DNA from: a virus
IMG/VR virus record: IMGVR_UViG_3300005541_000004
Span: 1 to 48,863 of that record
DNA length: 48,863 bases
Direction: 5' to 3' (one strand)
Each line of letters opens with the position of its first letter. Positions within the stretch are counted from its first letter, which is position 1. The notes under the pieces were generated by a model, which was not told where the DNA came from, did no database searches, and saw only the letters and a program-made list of their open reading frames with translations. The position numbers were made by a program, and so were the translations under genes. Shown one piece after another: positions 35,261 to 42,554 of this stretch.

Positions 35261-35544
35261 TATTCTAACTCCTTTGTTAATGCCTCAATAATCTGTTTAA
35301 GTTCGTTCATATCCTTGTAAACAACACTTCCGACATAACTATCTGTGTCATCTTTACTATTTAAATAGTGATTATGCTTAAATATCTTAAGCATATCTCC
35401 ATACACATCATGCTTAGCTACGAAGTACGAATCGATGAAAACTGGTTGAGCCTTCTCACTAATCTTGAAAATCTTGTCTACAGTCTGAATTAGTCTTGCA
35501 CTTGCCGATGCGTCTAGAGGCTCTTTGCTAGCATTGTCAACTAA
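35260..35544 (-). pseudogene. Downstream half of a papain-like gene, separated by an in-frame TAA
   Basis: A 94-codon open stretch directly follows, in frame, the TAA of the 105-aa protein at 35545. It reads LVDNASKEPLDASASARL, then QTVDKIFKI, and ends EALTKELE. It has no ATG in its first 50 codons, so it is unlikely to be translated alone in full. The early Val-Asp-Asn would be the expected catalytic Asp/Asn region after the His of the upstream part. A nonsense mutation, an assembly error or stop read-through would all fit. An internal ATG at codon 51 could give a 44-aa protein. Confidence 0.5.
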
Positions 35545-35862
35545 TTAAATCTGGCCGGATTCGACTCGAATAGCTACTATATGTCTTGGAACTAAAATCA
35601 AATACGTCCCGTCCTTAGCGGCTAGACTACTCAAGACTCCAAAGAGTGTTCTAGCTGCCGGCGGCACCTCATCAATAATCAAATTTAGTTTCTTAAATGC
35701 CTTGATGATGTCAGGAACATTAACAGCTTTAATCTCTTGCTTGCCATTGATGCTGGTTATTACGGCAGCACATTCATCAGTTGACCTTCCAGTCAGGGCT
35801 GACATCACCGCCGGAACACAGTAGTGGTTCAATCCAAAATTTATTTTCTTTAGTTCAGTCAT
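35545..35862 (-). CDS. Papain-like (C39-type) cysteine peptidase-like protein, possibly truncated
   Basis: This 105-aa protein has LNHYCVPAVMSALTGRSTDE (Cys15 after an Asn-His-Tyr) and DGTYLILVPRHIVAIR (His94), the Cys and His of a papain-fold phage protein. The stop follows 11 residues after the His, where the family normally continues with a strand and an Asp or Asn. The next 94 codons remain open in the same frame and supply it. The protein may be a truncated, read-through or damaged product. It starts inside the preceding gene's stop region (ATGACTGA). Confidence 0.55.
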   Translation of the reverse strand: MTELKKINFGLNHYCVPAVMSALTGRSTDECAAVITSINGKQEIKAVNVPDIIKAFKKLNLIIDEVPPAARTLFGVLSSLAAKDGTYLILVPRHIVAIRVESGQI

Positions 35863-36004
35863 TTCCTGTATCTCCTAATATCACTATTTCTCTTTTAACA
35901 ATTCTTATTCCTTCTAGAGTCGGCTCTCTCAATCCATCACTCTTACATTTTCTAAAGAGAGCCTCTAGTAGTCCATTCAGTAATTCTAACTCTTTAATTG
36001 TCAT
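35855..36004 (-). CDS. Hypothetical protein (49 aa)
   Basis: The frame starts at ATG 36004 (another ATG at 36007), overlapping the upstream stop (TGATG). It reads MTIKELELLNGLLEALFRKC and ends ILGDTGND. It is helical at the start and strand-like at the end. Its stop overlaps the next start by eight bases. No family is recognised. Confidence 0.55.
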   Translation of the reverse strand: MTIKELELLNGLLEALFRKCKSDGLREPTLEGIRIVKREIVILGDTGND

Positions 36005-36156
36005 CATAACTTATCATCTATCTTCGCTTCTTCTATCTCTATCAACACAGGATTGTGAACCTTTTCTACCATCATCTTCTCAAAGTAGTCTCTAATGAAT
36101 TCTTCTGTTACATTGTCATTCGCATCAAATTCAAGAGTCACTTTGATTCTTTTCAT
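36004..36156 (-). CDS. Hypothetical protein (50 aa)
   Basis: The frame starts at 36156, 20 bases after the helicase stop, with a GGAGTGAGCGAGA ribosome site. The product begins MKRIKVTLEFDANDNVTEEF and is acidic at the C-terminus (IEIEEAKIDDKL). A ferredoxin-like or small alpha/beta fold is possible. The function is unknown. Confidence 0.55.
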   Translation of the reverse strand: MKRIKVTLEFDANDNVTEEFIRDYFEKMMVEKVHNPVLIEIEEAKIDDKL

Positions 36157-36176
36157 TCTCGCTCACTCCAGAATGC

Positions 36177-38777
36177 TCATAATCTCCAGGCATTTTGACC
36201 ACGTGTGACTAGAATCTCCGCTAATTCTTTCATCAAAGACTGCTGATTCCACACTATTTCTTGATTGTCCATCGTCGCCGCTATTCTAGCTCTTTTAATT
36301 TCTACTAGCTCCGTTAGATACTCGTCGATAGTGCCAGCCGCGATCATATATGTAATCGACACATTGTTTTGCTGTCCGAAACGATGAAATCGGTCCTCAG
36401 CTTGTTCTTCTCTTACCGGCGTCCATTGACGTTCTAGAATTACCGCATCACTACAGAATTGCAAGTTAATTCCTTCTGTAAAGATGCATAGCATGATTCT
36501 ATTCTCAGGAAGTTTAAACTTGTCTATTACTCTCTGTCTATCATCTCCCGGCAAGCCGGCGTGTAATACACAAACTTTTGGAAATCCTCCATCCTTCATG
36601 TATTCATTGAGTTTCAATTCTATCATTCCCATCACATCTTGGTGGTGAGTGAAGATTACGAGTTTGCGGTCTGTTGATAGAAGAAACTCTGTAGCGAAAT
36701 CAACTACTTCAACAACCTTACTTCGTCCAGTGATATGCCGCATCTTAGACATGATAGCGATTTTCGGGTCTTGTGGACCATAGTCACCGGCATCGTTGTA
36801 GAATGAAGCCTCTAATTCTTTCATCGCAGCGGCATACTCTTTATTCAGATTCCTATTCAATTCTACGTGATGGTATTTCCGCTCTTTGCTTGGCAAGTCT
36901 TTAAGAACTTCGCTCTTTGTCCGACGAATGATTAAATTCTTTATATCTTCGTGGAATTTGTCTTTGTCTTTCAATCCGCCATATTTGTTCGCCCATCCAT
37001 TGCTATACGAGTCAACATAGTTGTCAATATATCGCTGGAAATGGGGGAATAGCATTGGTGCGACTAGGTTTAGAACGGTATAATACTCTGCGGCATTATT
37101 GCTTATTGGTGTCCCGCTCATTGGTAGAATGTGTTGAATATCTTGATTTCTTACTAGCTTCCGGACCGCTTTCGCCCTATCAGAAAGATGATTCTTAATC
37201 TTCTGACATTCGTCGATTATCAGTGTCTTAATCGTATTCGGCGGAAGATACTCAAATAAATCATCTGTCTTGAGAATATCGTAGGTTACTACGTAAATGG
37301 AGAAGCCTGGCATTGCTCTTTCTTTGCCGCTTGCAATGACTTGTGTAAGAAACGTCTTATCCTTTGCTCCATTGATTGCACAAATTCTGTGTATCTCATG
37401 CATCCATTGAAGCTTGACTGTTGCTGGGCATACTATTACACACGGTAATAGCTTCTCAGGATGCAATCTGAGTAACGATGCTGACTCGATTGTATTGTGT
37501 GTGACAATGCAATTATTCGTGATATAGAGTCTACTAGGGGAATTTACAGAAATACAACGAACTGGCTCAACTGATACTAGCTCTATACTCTTAATAGACC
37601 TTACTGGTTTATACTTAGTATTTGGATGCCACTTGCTTGCTTTACGACTGAGCCTAAATGGATTGACTGGAGAGTTAATTACAATTCGGTATGCTAATTG
37701 ACCTTTACGCTTCTCACCTTTGTATGTAAAGGTTGGATGCTTAAATGTAATTTTAACTGTCCCCCCTAAAGATTCTACTAGAAATCGTACATCTTTGGAT
37801 AATTGCTCGGAGACTGTTGTATATTCAGTTACTCCATTTTTCCAGATGCTTCCATCTGTATCCATCAATCCTTTGAGGATTTCTGTTCTAATTTCAATAG
37901 TGTTATATAGATATGCTGGTGGGATGAATTTCGATTCGGACTTATGTCCATAAAGCCCCAACTTAATTATATCATCACTATAGTCTCTTTCAAGAAAGTA
38001 TACTCTAGAGTTTTCGCTATTCTGCTCACTTCTACGTATAACTGGAAATGCGTCTGCTATTTCCTTATCTCCAGATACGAAACTTACTTGATATTGCGTA
38101 AGATTCCCATCTCCTATCAATACACCTAACTGATAGGCATCTATTGGAATCTGTCTAATTGGGAATTGAATTGCTTCAGTTGTTGGAATGAATAGATACT
38201 CTCTGCCAGATTTCCAATCTTTAGTTAATCTTTCATATAGGACATTTGTCTGTATTGTCTTATATGGTTTATTCCTATTCCTATCATTATGAGACTGAAC
38301 AGACCATAGATGTTCTCCGTCTACTGTTGCAAACGTTCCATCTGCAAACTCTACTTTATAGACTGGTAGAACCCCCCTATCATATACTCCAGTTATCTGA
38401 TAGATTTTTCCATCATTGCTAAATACATCATCACCAATTTTAATATCTTCAAATGTTTTGAATCCGTTTGGAGTTAAGATTGTATCAGATAGAATCTGCC
38501 CCTTGCCCAAACCTTGCTCATCTGCGATAATACATCGCATGTTCGAGTCTTCAGCAAATCTAATAGCTTCAATCTGATACGGTCGCGGCTTTCCTCCGTC
38601 TGAGAATACGATAGACTCGTATGCCGCATCGGTCGTCTTCTTCAGAATAGCCGATTTAATGACATGTCCACAAGCTAGTGTGATTCTTAGCTGAGTGCCG
38701 AATTTGATTCTAGACTTCTCAACAGCAATTTTCTTGCACTCTGGACATTCTTGGCGCAGGATACTAGTTAATGCCAT
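36177..38777 (-). CDS. SNF2-family DNA helicase/translocase interrupted by an intein
   Basis: The precursor is 866 aa; after splicing 530 aa remain. The N-terminus has CPECKK and CGH, a possible zinc finger. The helicase motifs are DEQGLGK/T (motif I, split by the intein), CPATVKLQW (Ia), LIIDECQKIKN (II), MSGTPISNN (III), LVIFTHHQD (IV), TEGINLQF (V) and AEDRFHRFGQ (VI). These are the SNF2/SWI2 set. In phages such proteins remodel protein-DNA complexes or assist recombination and replication. It overlaps its upstream coiled-coil neighbour (TGATG). Confidence 0.88.
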   Translation of the reverse strand: MALTSILRQECPECKKIAVEKSRIKFGTQLRITLACGHVIKSAILKKTTDAAYESIVFSDGGKPRPYQIEAIRFAEDSNMRCIIADEQGLGKGQILSDTILTPNGFKTFEDIKIGDDVFSNDGKIYQITGVYDRGVLPVYKVEFADGTFATVDGEHLWSVQSHNDRNRNKPYKTIQTNVLYERLTKDWKSGREYLFIPTTEAIQFPIRQIPIDAYQLGVLIGDGNLTQYQVSFVSGDKEIADAFPVIRRSEQNSENSRVYFLERDYSDDIIKLGLYGHKSESKFIPPAYLYNTIEIRTEILKGLMDTDGSIWKNGVTEYTTVSEQLSKDVRFLVESLGGTVKITFKHPTFTYKGEKRKGQLAYRIVINSPVNPFRLSRKASKWHPNTKYKPVRSIKSIELVSVEPVRCISVNSPSRLYITNNCIVTHNTIESASLLRLHPEKLLPCVIVCPATVKLQWMHEIHRICAINGAKDKTFLTQVIASGKERAMPGFSIYVVTYDILKTDDLFEYLPPNTIKTLIIDECQKIKNHLSDRAKAVRKLVRNQDIQHILPMSGTPISNNAAEYYTVLNLVAPMLFPHFQRYIDNYVDSYSNGWANKYGGLKDKDKFHEDIKNLIIRRTKSEVLKDLPSKERKYHHVELNRNLNKEYAAAMKELEASFYNDAGDYGPQDPKIAIMSKMRHITGRSKVVEVVDFATEFLLSTDRKLVIFTHHQDVMGMIELKLNEYMKDGGFPKVCVLHAGLPGDDRQRVIDKFKLPENRIMLCIFTEGINLQFCSDAVILERQWTPVREEQAEDRFHRFGQQNNVSITYMIAAGTIDEYLTELVEIKRARIAATMDNQEIVWNQQSLMKELAEILVTRGQNAWRL
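37494..38501 (-). other. Class 3 intein with LAGLIDADG homing endonuclease
   Basis: Residues 93-428 (336 aa) interrupt the Walker A loop between Lys92 and Thr429. The intein starts with Gly rather than Cys or Ser. Block B contains DGEHLW (Trp158), block F has VRCISVNSP (Cys408) and the C-terminal splice site is VTHN followed by Thr. Trp, Cys and Thr are the WCT signature of class 3 inteins, which form a branched intermediate on the internal Cys. The middle carries the dodecapeptides LGVLIGDG (217-224) and LKGLMDTDG (301-309), both with the acidic residue kept, so the homing nuclease may be active. Confidence 0.85.
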
Positions 38778-39181
38778 CAGGCTTCGCCTGCGTCTTTTCC
38801 TGAAACATTAAATGTATTCTTGATATTCTTAATGAACTTTTTATCATCTACCGTCTCTTTAAGGATTCTGAATGACACCACAAACTTGTCAATGTCTGGA
38901 GATAGCTTGGCTAATTCCCTTAGTTCTTTGGCACTCCTAAGAATATCTTGAGTCTCTCTTGTGAAAGCCATTCTAATTTCTTGAATAGCCATTAAATAGT
39001 CTTTCATGACACTTATGACTACTTCAGATGTCATACCTACTTCACTGCTAAGACTATTAAATATCTTCTTTGTTCCTTCTAGTTGCTCTCTAGCAATCTG
39101 TAATTTCTTCTCAAATTCGGCTAGCATTTCTAATTCATCGTTGATAACATGTAGCTTATTATATGTTTCAGTTTTCATCAC
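38777..39181 (-). CDS. Coiled-coil protein upstream of the helicase gene
   Basis: This 134-aa protein is helical and charged almost throughout, with coiled-coil heptads at about 8-50 and 75-125. No catalytic motif is visible. It couples to the helicase gene by a TGATG junction and overlaps the previous gene by four bases. It may be an accessory factor for the helicase. Confidence 0.6.
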   Translation of the reverse strand: MMKTETYNKLHVINDELEMLAEFEKKLQIAREQLEGTKKIFNSLSSEVGMTSEVVISVMKDYLMAIQEIRMAFTRETQDILRSAKELRELAKLSPDIDKFVVSFRILKETVDDKKFIKNIKNTFNVSGKDAGEA

Positions 39182-39897
39182 TTTACCTTTTTAGCAAAAG
39201 GATTCTTATACGCTGGCTTTGCTGATTCTGGTATTGCTTCCGTGACAGTCACTTGCGGCTTTATTAACAGCTTAGCTTCTCCGCCGTTCAAAATTGCATT
39301 GATTGCTTCTTGCTCTTTCGTGATTTTCTTTGCGAATGGATTCGGCTTTGCTGTATTCTGGACTCTATTAACTACTCCACTCATATTCCTGGCTGACACT
39401 GCTTTGTTTGCATCCTTGTCTGCGTCAGGATTGCCGGCGGCTGCATACAATTCTTTAATCTGTTTTTCTATTAACTCTTTCCGGGACATTCGCTTTCTGA
39501 TTACATTGATTGCATTTGACTCTGTTGTCGTCTTCTCGGATTCAAAGCCTGGACCATTAACCTTACGCTTCGCTTTCTTTTCTTCTTCGTTTACATGGTC
39601 AACGGCCTGAACAGTAACCTTAGCATGAAAGATTATCTGACATGCTTCTTCTCTCAGTGCATTTCTTTCTAATAGTGTTTTGGCTTGAGCTATTTTAACT
39701 TCGCCGTTAAATAGCTTAGCGAATAATTCTTCTTGCGGCGTCATAGGTTCGGCTCCGTTCGTTAAGTGATAGATTCTAATATCTCTAATAAAATACTTAT
39801 CCGGATTCCAAATCTTATTCTGTGAGTCTTGATAACAAAACTCACAGAATGGATTGTAATCACTGTGTTCTTCCGAGCAGGCTGGACAAAGCCACAC
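39178..39897 (-). CDS. Zinc-ribbon protein with NPFAKK repeats
   Basis: This 239-aa protein starts at GTG (TAGTG junction). CPACSEEH (4-11) and CEFCYQD (18-24) form an N-terminal zinc ribbon. The middle is helical and basic. NPFAKK occurs twice, near residue 190 and at the C-terminus (KNPFAKKVK). A similar NPFNR is near the C-terminus of the Sak4-like protein, suggesting a common binding partner. It probably acts in replication or recombination, but the function is unknown. Confidence 0.6.
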   Translation of the reverse strand: MWLCPACSEEHSDYNPFCEFCYQDSQNKIWNPDKYFIRDIRIYHLTNGAEPMTPQEELFAKLFNGEVKIAQAKTLLERNALREEACQIIFHAKVTVQAVDHVNEEEKKAKRKVNGPGFESEKTTTESNAINVIRKRMSRKELIEKQIKELYAAAGNPDADKDANKAVSARNMSGVVNRVQNTAKPNPFAKKITKEQEAINAILNGGEAKLLIKPQVTVTEAIPESAKPAYKNPFAKKVK

Positions 39898-40115
39898 TAA
39901 GATTTAGTCTTTTGCCAGATTTCACGACAGCATTGAGCAATGTAGCTATAAGCAGCCGTTCCACTAGCTAATCCTTTGACTGAAGATAATGAGGATAAAT
40001 CAATTTCGTCTCTAAGCCATGCTGCCACAAGCTCGTAATCTTGAGCAGAAAAGTTATTTGGTCTAGTCTTCTTAGTATTCTTAGCTTGTTGTAGTAACGA
40101 TAGTCTCTTAACCAT
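39897..40115 (-). CDS. Small hypothetical protein (72 aa)
   Basis: This protein is mostly helical with a basic N-terminus (VKRLSLLQQAKNTKKTR). It contains DYELVAAWLRDEIDLSS, a pattern seen in small phage regulatory proteins. A clear AGGAG ribosome site lies before the ATG. It follows a 73-bp gap with a GCATATGC palindrome (40161-40168). Confidence 0.55.
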   Translation of the reverse strand: MVKRLSLLQQAKNTKKTRPNNFSAQDYELVAAWLRDEIDLSSLSSVKGLASGTAAYSYIAQCCREIWQKTKS

Positions 40116-40188
40116 TTATCAAACTCCTAGCTGAGCATTAGTACTCAATCGAGACGCCAAGCATATGCACTTAGCGGCTCTCAGAGAA

Positions 40189-40482
40189 CTAAACTACTTC
40201 GTCATCTGGCTTTACTTCGGTGACTGGAACATGCTCAATTTTTCGAGTCATTTGAATAGCCGTTACTAGCTTAAACACCAGCGAAGCTGGAATAGTGATT
40301 TCATCCCAATCCTCTACTCCGTCCTTATCTACCTTTACTCCAGTCGTTAGAGTAATCTTTCCATTCTCCTTTATAGAACACTGAATACCATAATGGTCGA
40401 ACGTTAGCGGCTGATGTCTGTAGACTTTCTTAATCTCTTGACCAGATTGATTAGTCATGCCTGGATTATTGTGGAAACTCAT
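40189..40482 (-). CDS. Hypothetical protein (97 aa)
   Basis: The first about 25 residues are polar and probably flexible. The middle has strands (YGIQCSIKENGKITLTTGVK) and an IPASLVFKLVTAIQ helix, and the end is acidic. The start overlaps the upstream gene's last 17 bases. The function is unknown. Confidence 0.6.
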   Translation of the reverse strand: MSFHNNPGMTNQSGQEIKKVYRHQPLTFDHYGIQCSIKENGKITLTTGVKVDKDGVEDWDEITIPASLVFKLVTAIQMTRKIEHVPVTEVKPDDEVV

Positions 40483-40621
40483 TTTTCTTCTCCTCTTTCT
40501 TTAATTCAGCTAGTCTATCTTTCGCTGCTTCTAGTGCTCTATTAGCTTCTAGAATTACTCTCTCATATGATGCCATTTCGCTTTTTAATTGCTCTTTTCT
40601 AAATTCTTCTTTCATACTCAT
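40466..40621 (-). CDS. Small coiled-coil protein (51 aa)
   Basis: The frame starts ATGAGTATGAAAGAAG at 40621 (or 40615), with a GGAGAAGCTAG ribosome site. The product is a single charged helix (EEFRKEQLKSEMASYERVIL, then ALEAAKDRLAELKKEEKKN). It may be a small adaptor. It overlaps the next gene by 17 bases. Confidence 0.6.
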   Translation of the reverse strand: MSMKEEFRKEQLKSEMASYERVILEANRALEAAKDRLAELKKEEKKNEFPQ

Positions 40622-40623
40622 TA

Positions 40624-41013
40624 CTAGCTTCTCCTATAACACGAAGTGGACGGCGCCTTTGGCGAGCGATTGTCGAAACAAATGAAATAGTGAATGTGAT
40701 TCTTTACGTATTTAATGCTGTAATACCAGGCTGGATAACTAATAACATTATGACAAAGACAGCAACGAATCTTTGCTGGATGTATTGCTTCTATAGTAGT
40801 TGGCTGTGAGATAATTAAACTAAATTTCTTAGAAATATGAGACTGTAGTCTAGGTTGGCCAGAGGCTAGATTTAAAATGTGAGCTAATCCGCCTCTACCG
40901 TAGTTTCCCATTACTCCAGATATAATATGTATCACTTTAGCTTCTTCTATTGTAGCTGAACCAGATAAACTAATTCTGTCTAGTATTTCTTGTTGCTCTT
41001 TTTCGTCTAACAT
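40624..41013 (-). CDS. First gene of leftward operon, Cys-rich hypothetical protein
   Basis: This 129-aa protein has a helical N-terminal half (LDEKEQQEILDRISLSGSAT). The second half has a CCLCHN and a later ICFDN, a possible zinc site. It starts 153 bp downstream of a strong leftward promoter (-10 at 41166-41171). The 5' leader is GC-rich and could be structured. As the first leftward gene it is likely expressed early. Confidence 0.6.
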   Translation of the reverse strand: MLDEKEQQEILDRISLSGSATIEEAKVIHIISGVMGNYGRGGLAHILNLASGQPRLQSHISKKFSLIISQPTTIEAIHPAKIRCCLCHNVISYPAWYYSIKYVKNHIHYFICFDNRSPKAPSTSCYRRS

Positions 41014-41165
41014 AGTTTGACTCTTTCGCGTTTCCTGTCGCTACCACGGGCCAGGCTGTGCAGGGGTGCTCCACCACGTTCCGGCGTATCGGGAGAAGTC
41101 TGTAAGTCGTTGCGCGTGTTGGAGTTGTGGCTTGTTCGTGGCATGGTCTGGTTCTGTCTACCTCT

Positions 41166-41194
41166 ATCCTAGCATAGTGGGGGGTGGATGTCAA
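41166..41194 (-). promoter_or_regulatory. Leftward sigma70-like promoter for the replication operon
   Basis: On the minus strand TTGACA (41189-41194), 17 bases, TAGGAT (41166-41171). The -35 is perfect and the spacing optimal. It points into the 41013-to-24611 gene block. The element overlaps the outer arm of the nested palindrome, linking transcription of the replication genes with that structure. Confidence 0.7.
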
Positions 41195-41333
41195 GGGGTA
41201 TCTGTGTCCTCTTTTGGGGACAGTCTTCTCTTCTTCTCTTATATATAATAATATATATAAATAATAATAAAAAATATATAAGAGTGTATAGAAAAGAGGA
41301 CACGAAAAAGACTAAAACCCCCACCCCCCTACT
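41176..41333. other. Nested inverted repeats around an AT tract, candidate replication origin
   Basis: Three pairs of arms share nearly one centre (about 41254-41260). Outer: AGTGGGGGGTGG (41176-41187) with CCACCCCCCTACT (41321-41333), one gap. Middle: GTGTCCTCTTTT (41204-41215) with AAAAGAGGACAC (41292-41303), 12 of 12. Inner: CTCTTATATAT (41236-41246) with ATATATAAGAG (41274-41284), 11 of 11. The centre is almost pure A/T. It lies between the leftward replication block and a rightward unit. An origin or a dual-control site is the likely role. Confidence 0.55.
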
Positions 41334-41514
41334 TTGAGGTAGGGAGCCAGACAGAAATGGGAAAACGCCAGCAAACCCCTGCAAACATTGGCGCTTGTGC
41401 GTTTTTCGGACGTTCGCCCGCCTGATTTTGGGAGCCCGGAGTGTGCGAAAATTGGGGCGAAAACGTGGAAGAACGTGAATTAGTGTTCGACACCTAGCAG
41501 GCTGGAAAGACTAC

Positions 41515-41543
41515 TTGACAAATGCAGAATTTTATGTTACTAT
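41515..41543 (+). promoter_or_regulatory. Rightward sigma70-like promoter 1
   Basis: TTGACA (41515-41520), 17 bases, TACTAT (41538-41543). A perfect -35, ideal spacing and 4 of 6 at the -10 make it a strong candidate. It lies 160 bp upstream of the 171-aa gene. A reading frame that appears to start on this TTG is therefore not taken as coding. Confidence 0.75.
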
Positions 41544-41616
41544 TATTTTGTTGGAGAGCGAGTCGAGCGACCGAAAAGCTTGGCAGAAGAAACGGAGCGA
41601 CTTACAAAATGAGTGC

Positions 41617-41645
41617 TTGACAAACGAGCTAGAACGTGATACACT
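41617..41645 (+). promoter_or_regulatory. Rightward sigma70-like promoter 2
   Basis: TTGACA (41617-41622), 17 bases, TACACT (41640-41645). This is a second strong match 102 bp after promoter 1, only about 60 bp before the ATG at 41704. Tandem strong promoters suggest high early expression of the gene that follows. Confidence 0.72.
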
Positions 41646-41703
41646 TTACTTGTTGGTTAAGACGACCGACAAACGGAAACGCAGACCGAAAGAGAGACAC
41701 AAA

Positions 41704-42219
41704 ATGAGCGAACAGAATCCGACTCCGGCAGAGATTGCAGCGAAGGAAGCGGCCAAGAAGGCAAGAGAAGAGGCAACGGCGGCGAAACAGAAGCTTGCCG
41801 ATGCAGAGAATGCTACTCGTTCTGGAATGGGCACAAGGCAAGTAGTTGGAACGACTCGCGGACGGAATACTGTTCCATTCATTTACGAAGCTTTTTCTGG
41901 TGATTTCGCTGATAGTCTTCCGAAGTCTGTTGATGATTTCCTGGGTTTCACGAAGCTGGATGGGGACAATCCACTAGTTGTGACCTATTTGATTGAAGGT
42001 TACAATTCAATCAGTGAGAGCAACGGAAGCGACCCGCTCAATGAGTATATTGACTCAACCTGGCCGGAAGATGTTCAGAAGCGTTTCAAGGTGGTCATTC
42101 GGAACTACTCGCAGGATTCCAACATGTCAATTGAGGATACTGTTGATTTGCTTCGGGATGGTATTGTGAAAGGGATTCAGGCTAAGCTGGCTGCTGAAAA
42201 GGCTTTGCAGCCTGCGTAG
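41704..42219 (+). CDS. Strongly promoted 171-aa protein, probable early factor
   Basis: The ATG at 41704 has an AGAGAGACACAAA leader. The first about 40 residues form an Ala/Lys/Glu helix (coiled coil), followed by a charged alpha/beta region (SGDFADSLPKSVDDFLGFTK, then EDVQKRFKVVIRNYS). No family is recognised. It stands alone between two strong promoters and a terminator. Its base use is richer in G and C than its neighbours. It could be an abundant early protein acting on the host or a DNA-binding protein near the origin. Confidence 0.65.
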   Translation: MSEQNPTPAEIAAKEAAKKAREEATAAKQKLADAENATRSGMGTRQVVGTTRGRNTVPFIYEAFSGDFADSLPKSVDDFLGFTKLDGDNPLVVTYLIEGYNSISESNGSDPLNEYIDSTWPEDVQKRFKVVIRNYSQDSNMSIEDTVDLLRDGIVKGIQAKLAAEKALQPA

Positions 42220-42233
42220 ACCATTACTGAAGA

Positions 42234-42364
42234 GGGTTTAATACCCGAAAACCGCTAGAGAATATCCTAGCGGTATAATGGATAGCTTGTCAGGCTCGTT
42301 GCAGGTCTGGCAGCGCCTATGAAGCGACTTAGCAACTATCGACTTAGCAACTAGACTTCATAGG
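42234..42364 (+). ncRNA. Structured 3' region: three hairpins with tandem 15-bp repeats
   Basis: After the 171-aa gene come a small hairpin (GGGT with ACCC, 42234-42246), then ACCGCTAG with CTAGCGGT (42251-42274, 8-base loop). Next is a 9-bp stem, CCTATGAAG (42316-42324) with CTTCATAGG (42356-42364). Its loop consists of two copies of CGACTTAGCAACTA plus one base (42325-42339 and 42340-42354). The region ends at the terminator. It could be a small RNA or a stable mRNA 3' end. Confidence 0.5.
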
Positions 42365-42372
42365 TAGAATCG

Positions 42373-42417
42373 AAAATGGCCCGCTCTTAAGTAGCTACTA
42401 AGAGTCGGGCCATTTTT
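42373..42417. terminator. Bidirectional intrinsic terminator
   Basis: AAAATGGCCCG, one base step, CTCTTA pairs with TAAGAG, one extra T, CGGGCCATTTTT across a short loop. The stem is long and GC-rich with a T run on the right and an A run on the left, so it can stop both strands. It separates the rightward 171-aa gene from the leftward three-gene microprotein operon. Confidence 0.85.
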
Positions 42418-42421
42418 AGTT

Positions 42422-42553
42422 TTAGTTGTAATAGACAGATTGAACCTGGCGCTTGATTTGGAGGAGTAGAGCTAGTCTGATAACTTCGTTCACTTCGGCT
42501 TCAGTCATTAGAACCTTCCAGACTCCGTTGTTAAGAATTTCAAAGTTTGACAT
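42422..42553 (-). CDS. Microprotein 3 of leftward mini-operon (43 aa)
   Basis: The ATG at 42553 follows the previous stop by one base, with GGAGAGG in the coding end as ribosome site. The product begins MSNFEILNNGVWKVLMTEAE and has a helical rest (EVIRLALLLQIKRQVQSVYYN). It ends five bases before the terminator. The function is unknown. Confidence 0.6.
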   Translation of the reverse strand: MSNFEILNNGVWKVLMTEAEVNEVIRLALLLQIKRQVQSVYYN

Positions 42554-42554
42554 T

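Noticed and set aside
35260-35862. Genome-wide stop codon reassignment
   Set aside because: Many genes end properly at TAA, TAG and TGA with overlapping starts, so the single in-frame TAA is a local event.
24611-41013. Temperate module
   Set aside because: No integrase, excisionase, partition or clear repressor gene is visible in any frame; the operator-like sites alone do not establish lysogeny.
40970-41194. Leftward frame of 74 codons in the promoter/leader region
   Set aside because: It starts on the TTG of the -35 hexamer, overlaps the first operon gene out of frame and has random composition (many Thr, Arg, His).
41515-41703. Upstream extension of the 171-aa frame from a TTG at 41515
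   Set aside because: The TTG is the -35 box of a strong promoter and a second promoter lies inside the extension; the ATG at 41704 is the plausible start.
42234-42417. tRNA gene or CRISPR repeats
   Set aside because: The stems do not form a cloverleaf, and two 15-base copies without spacers do not make an array. No tRNA or CRISPR array was recognised elsewhere.
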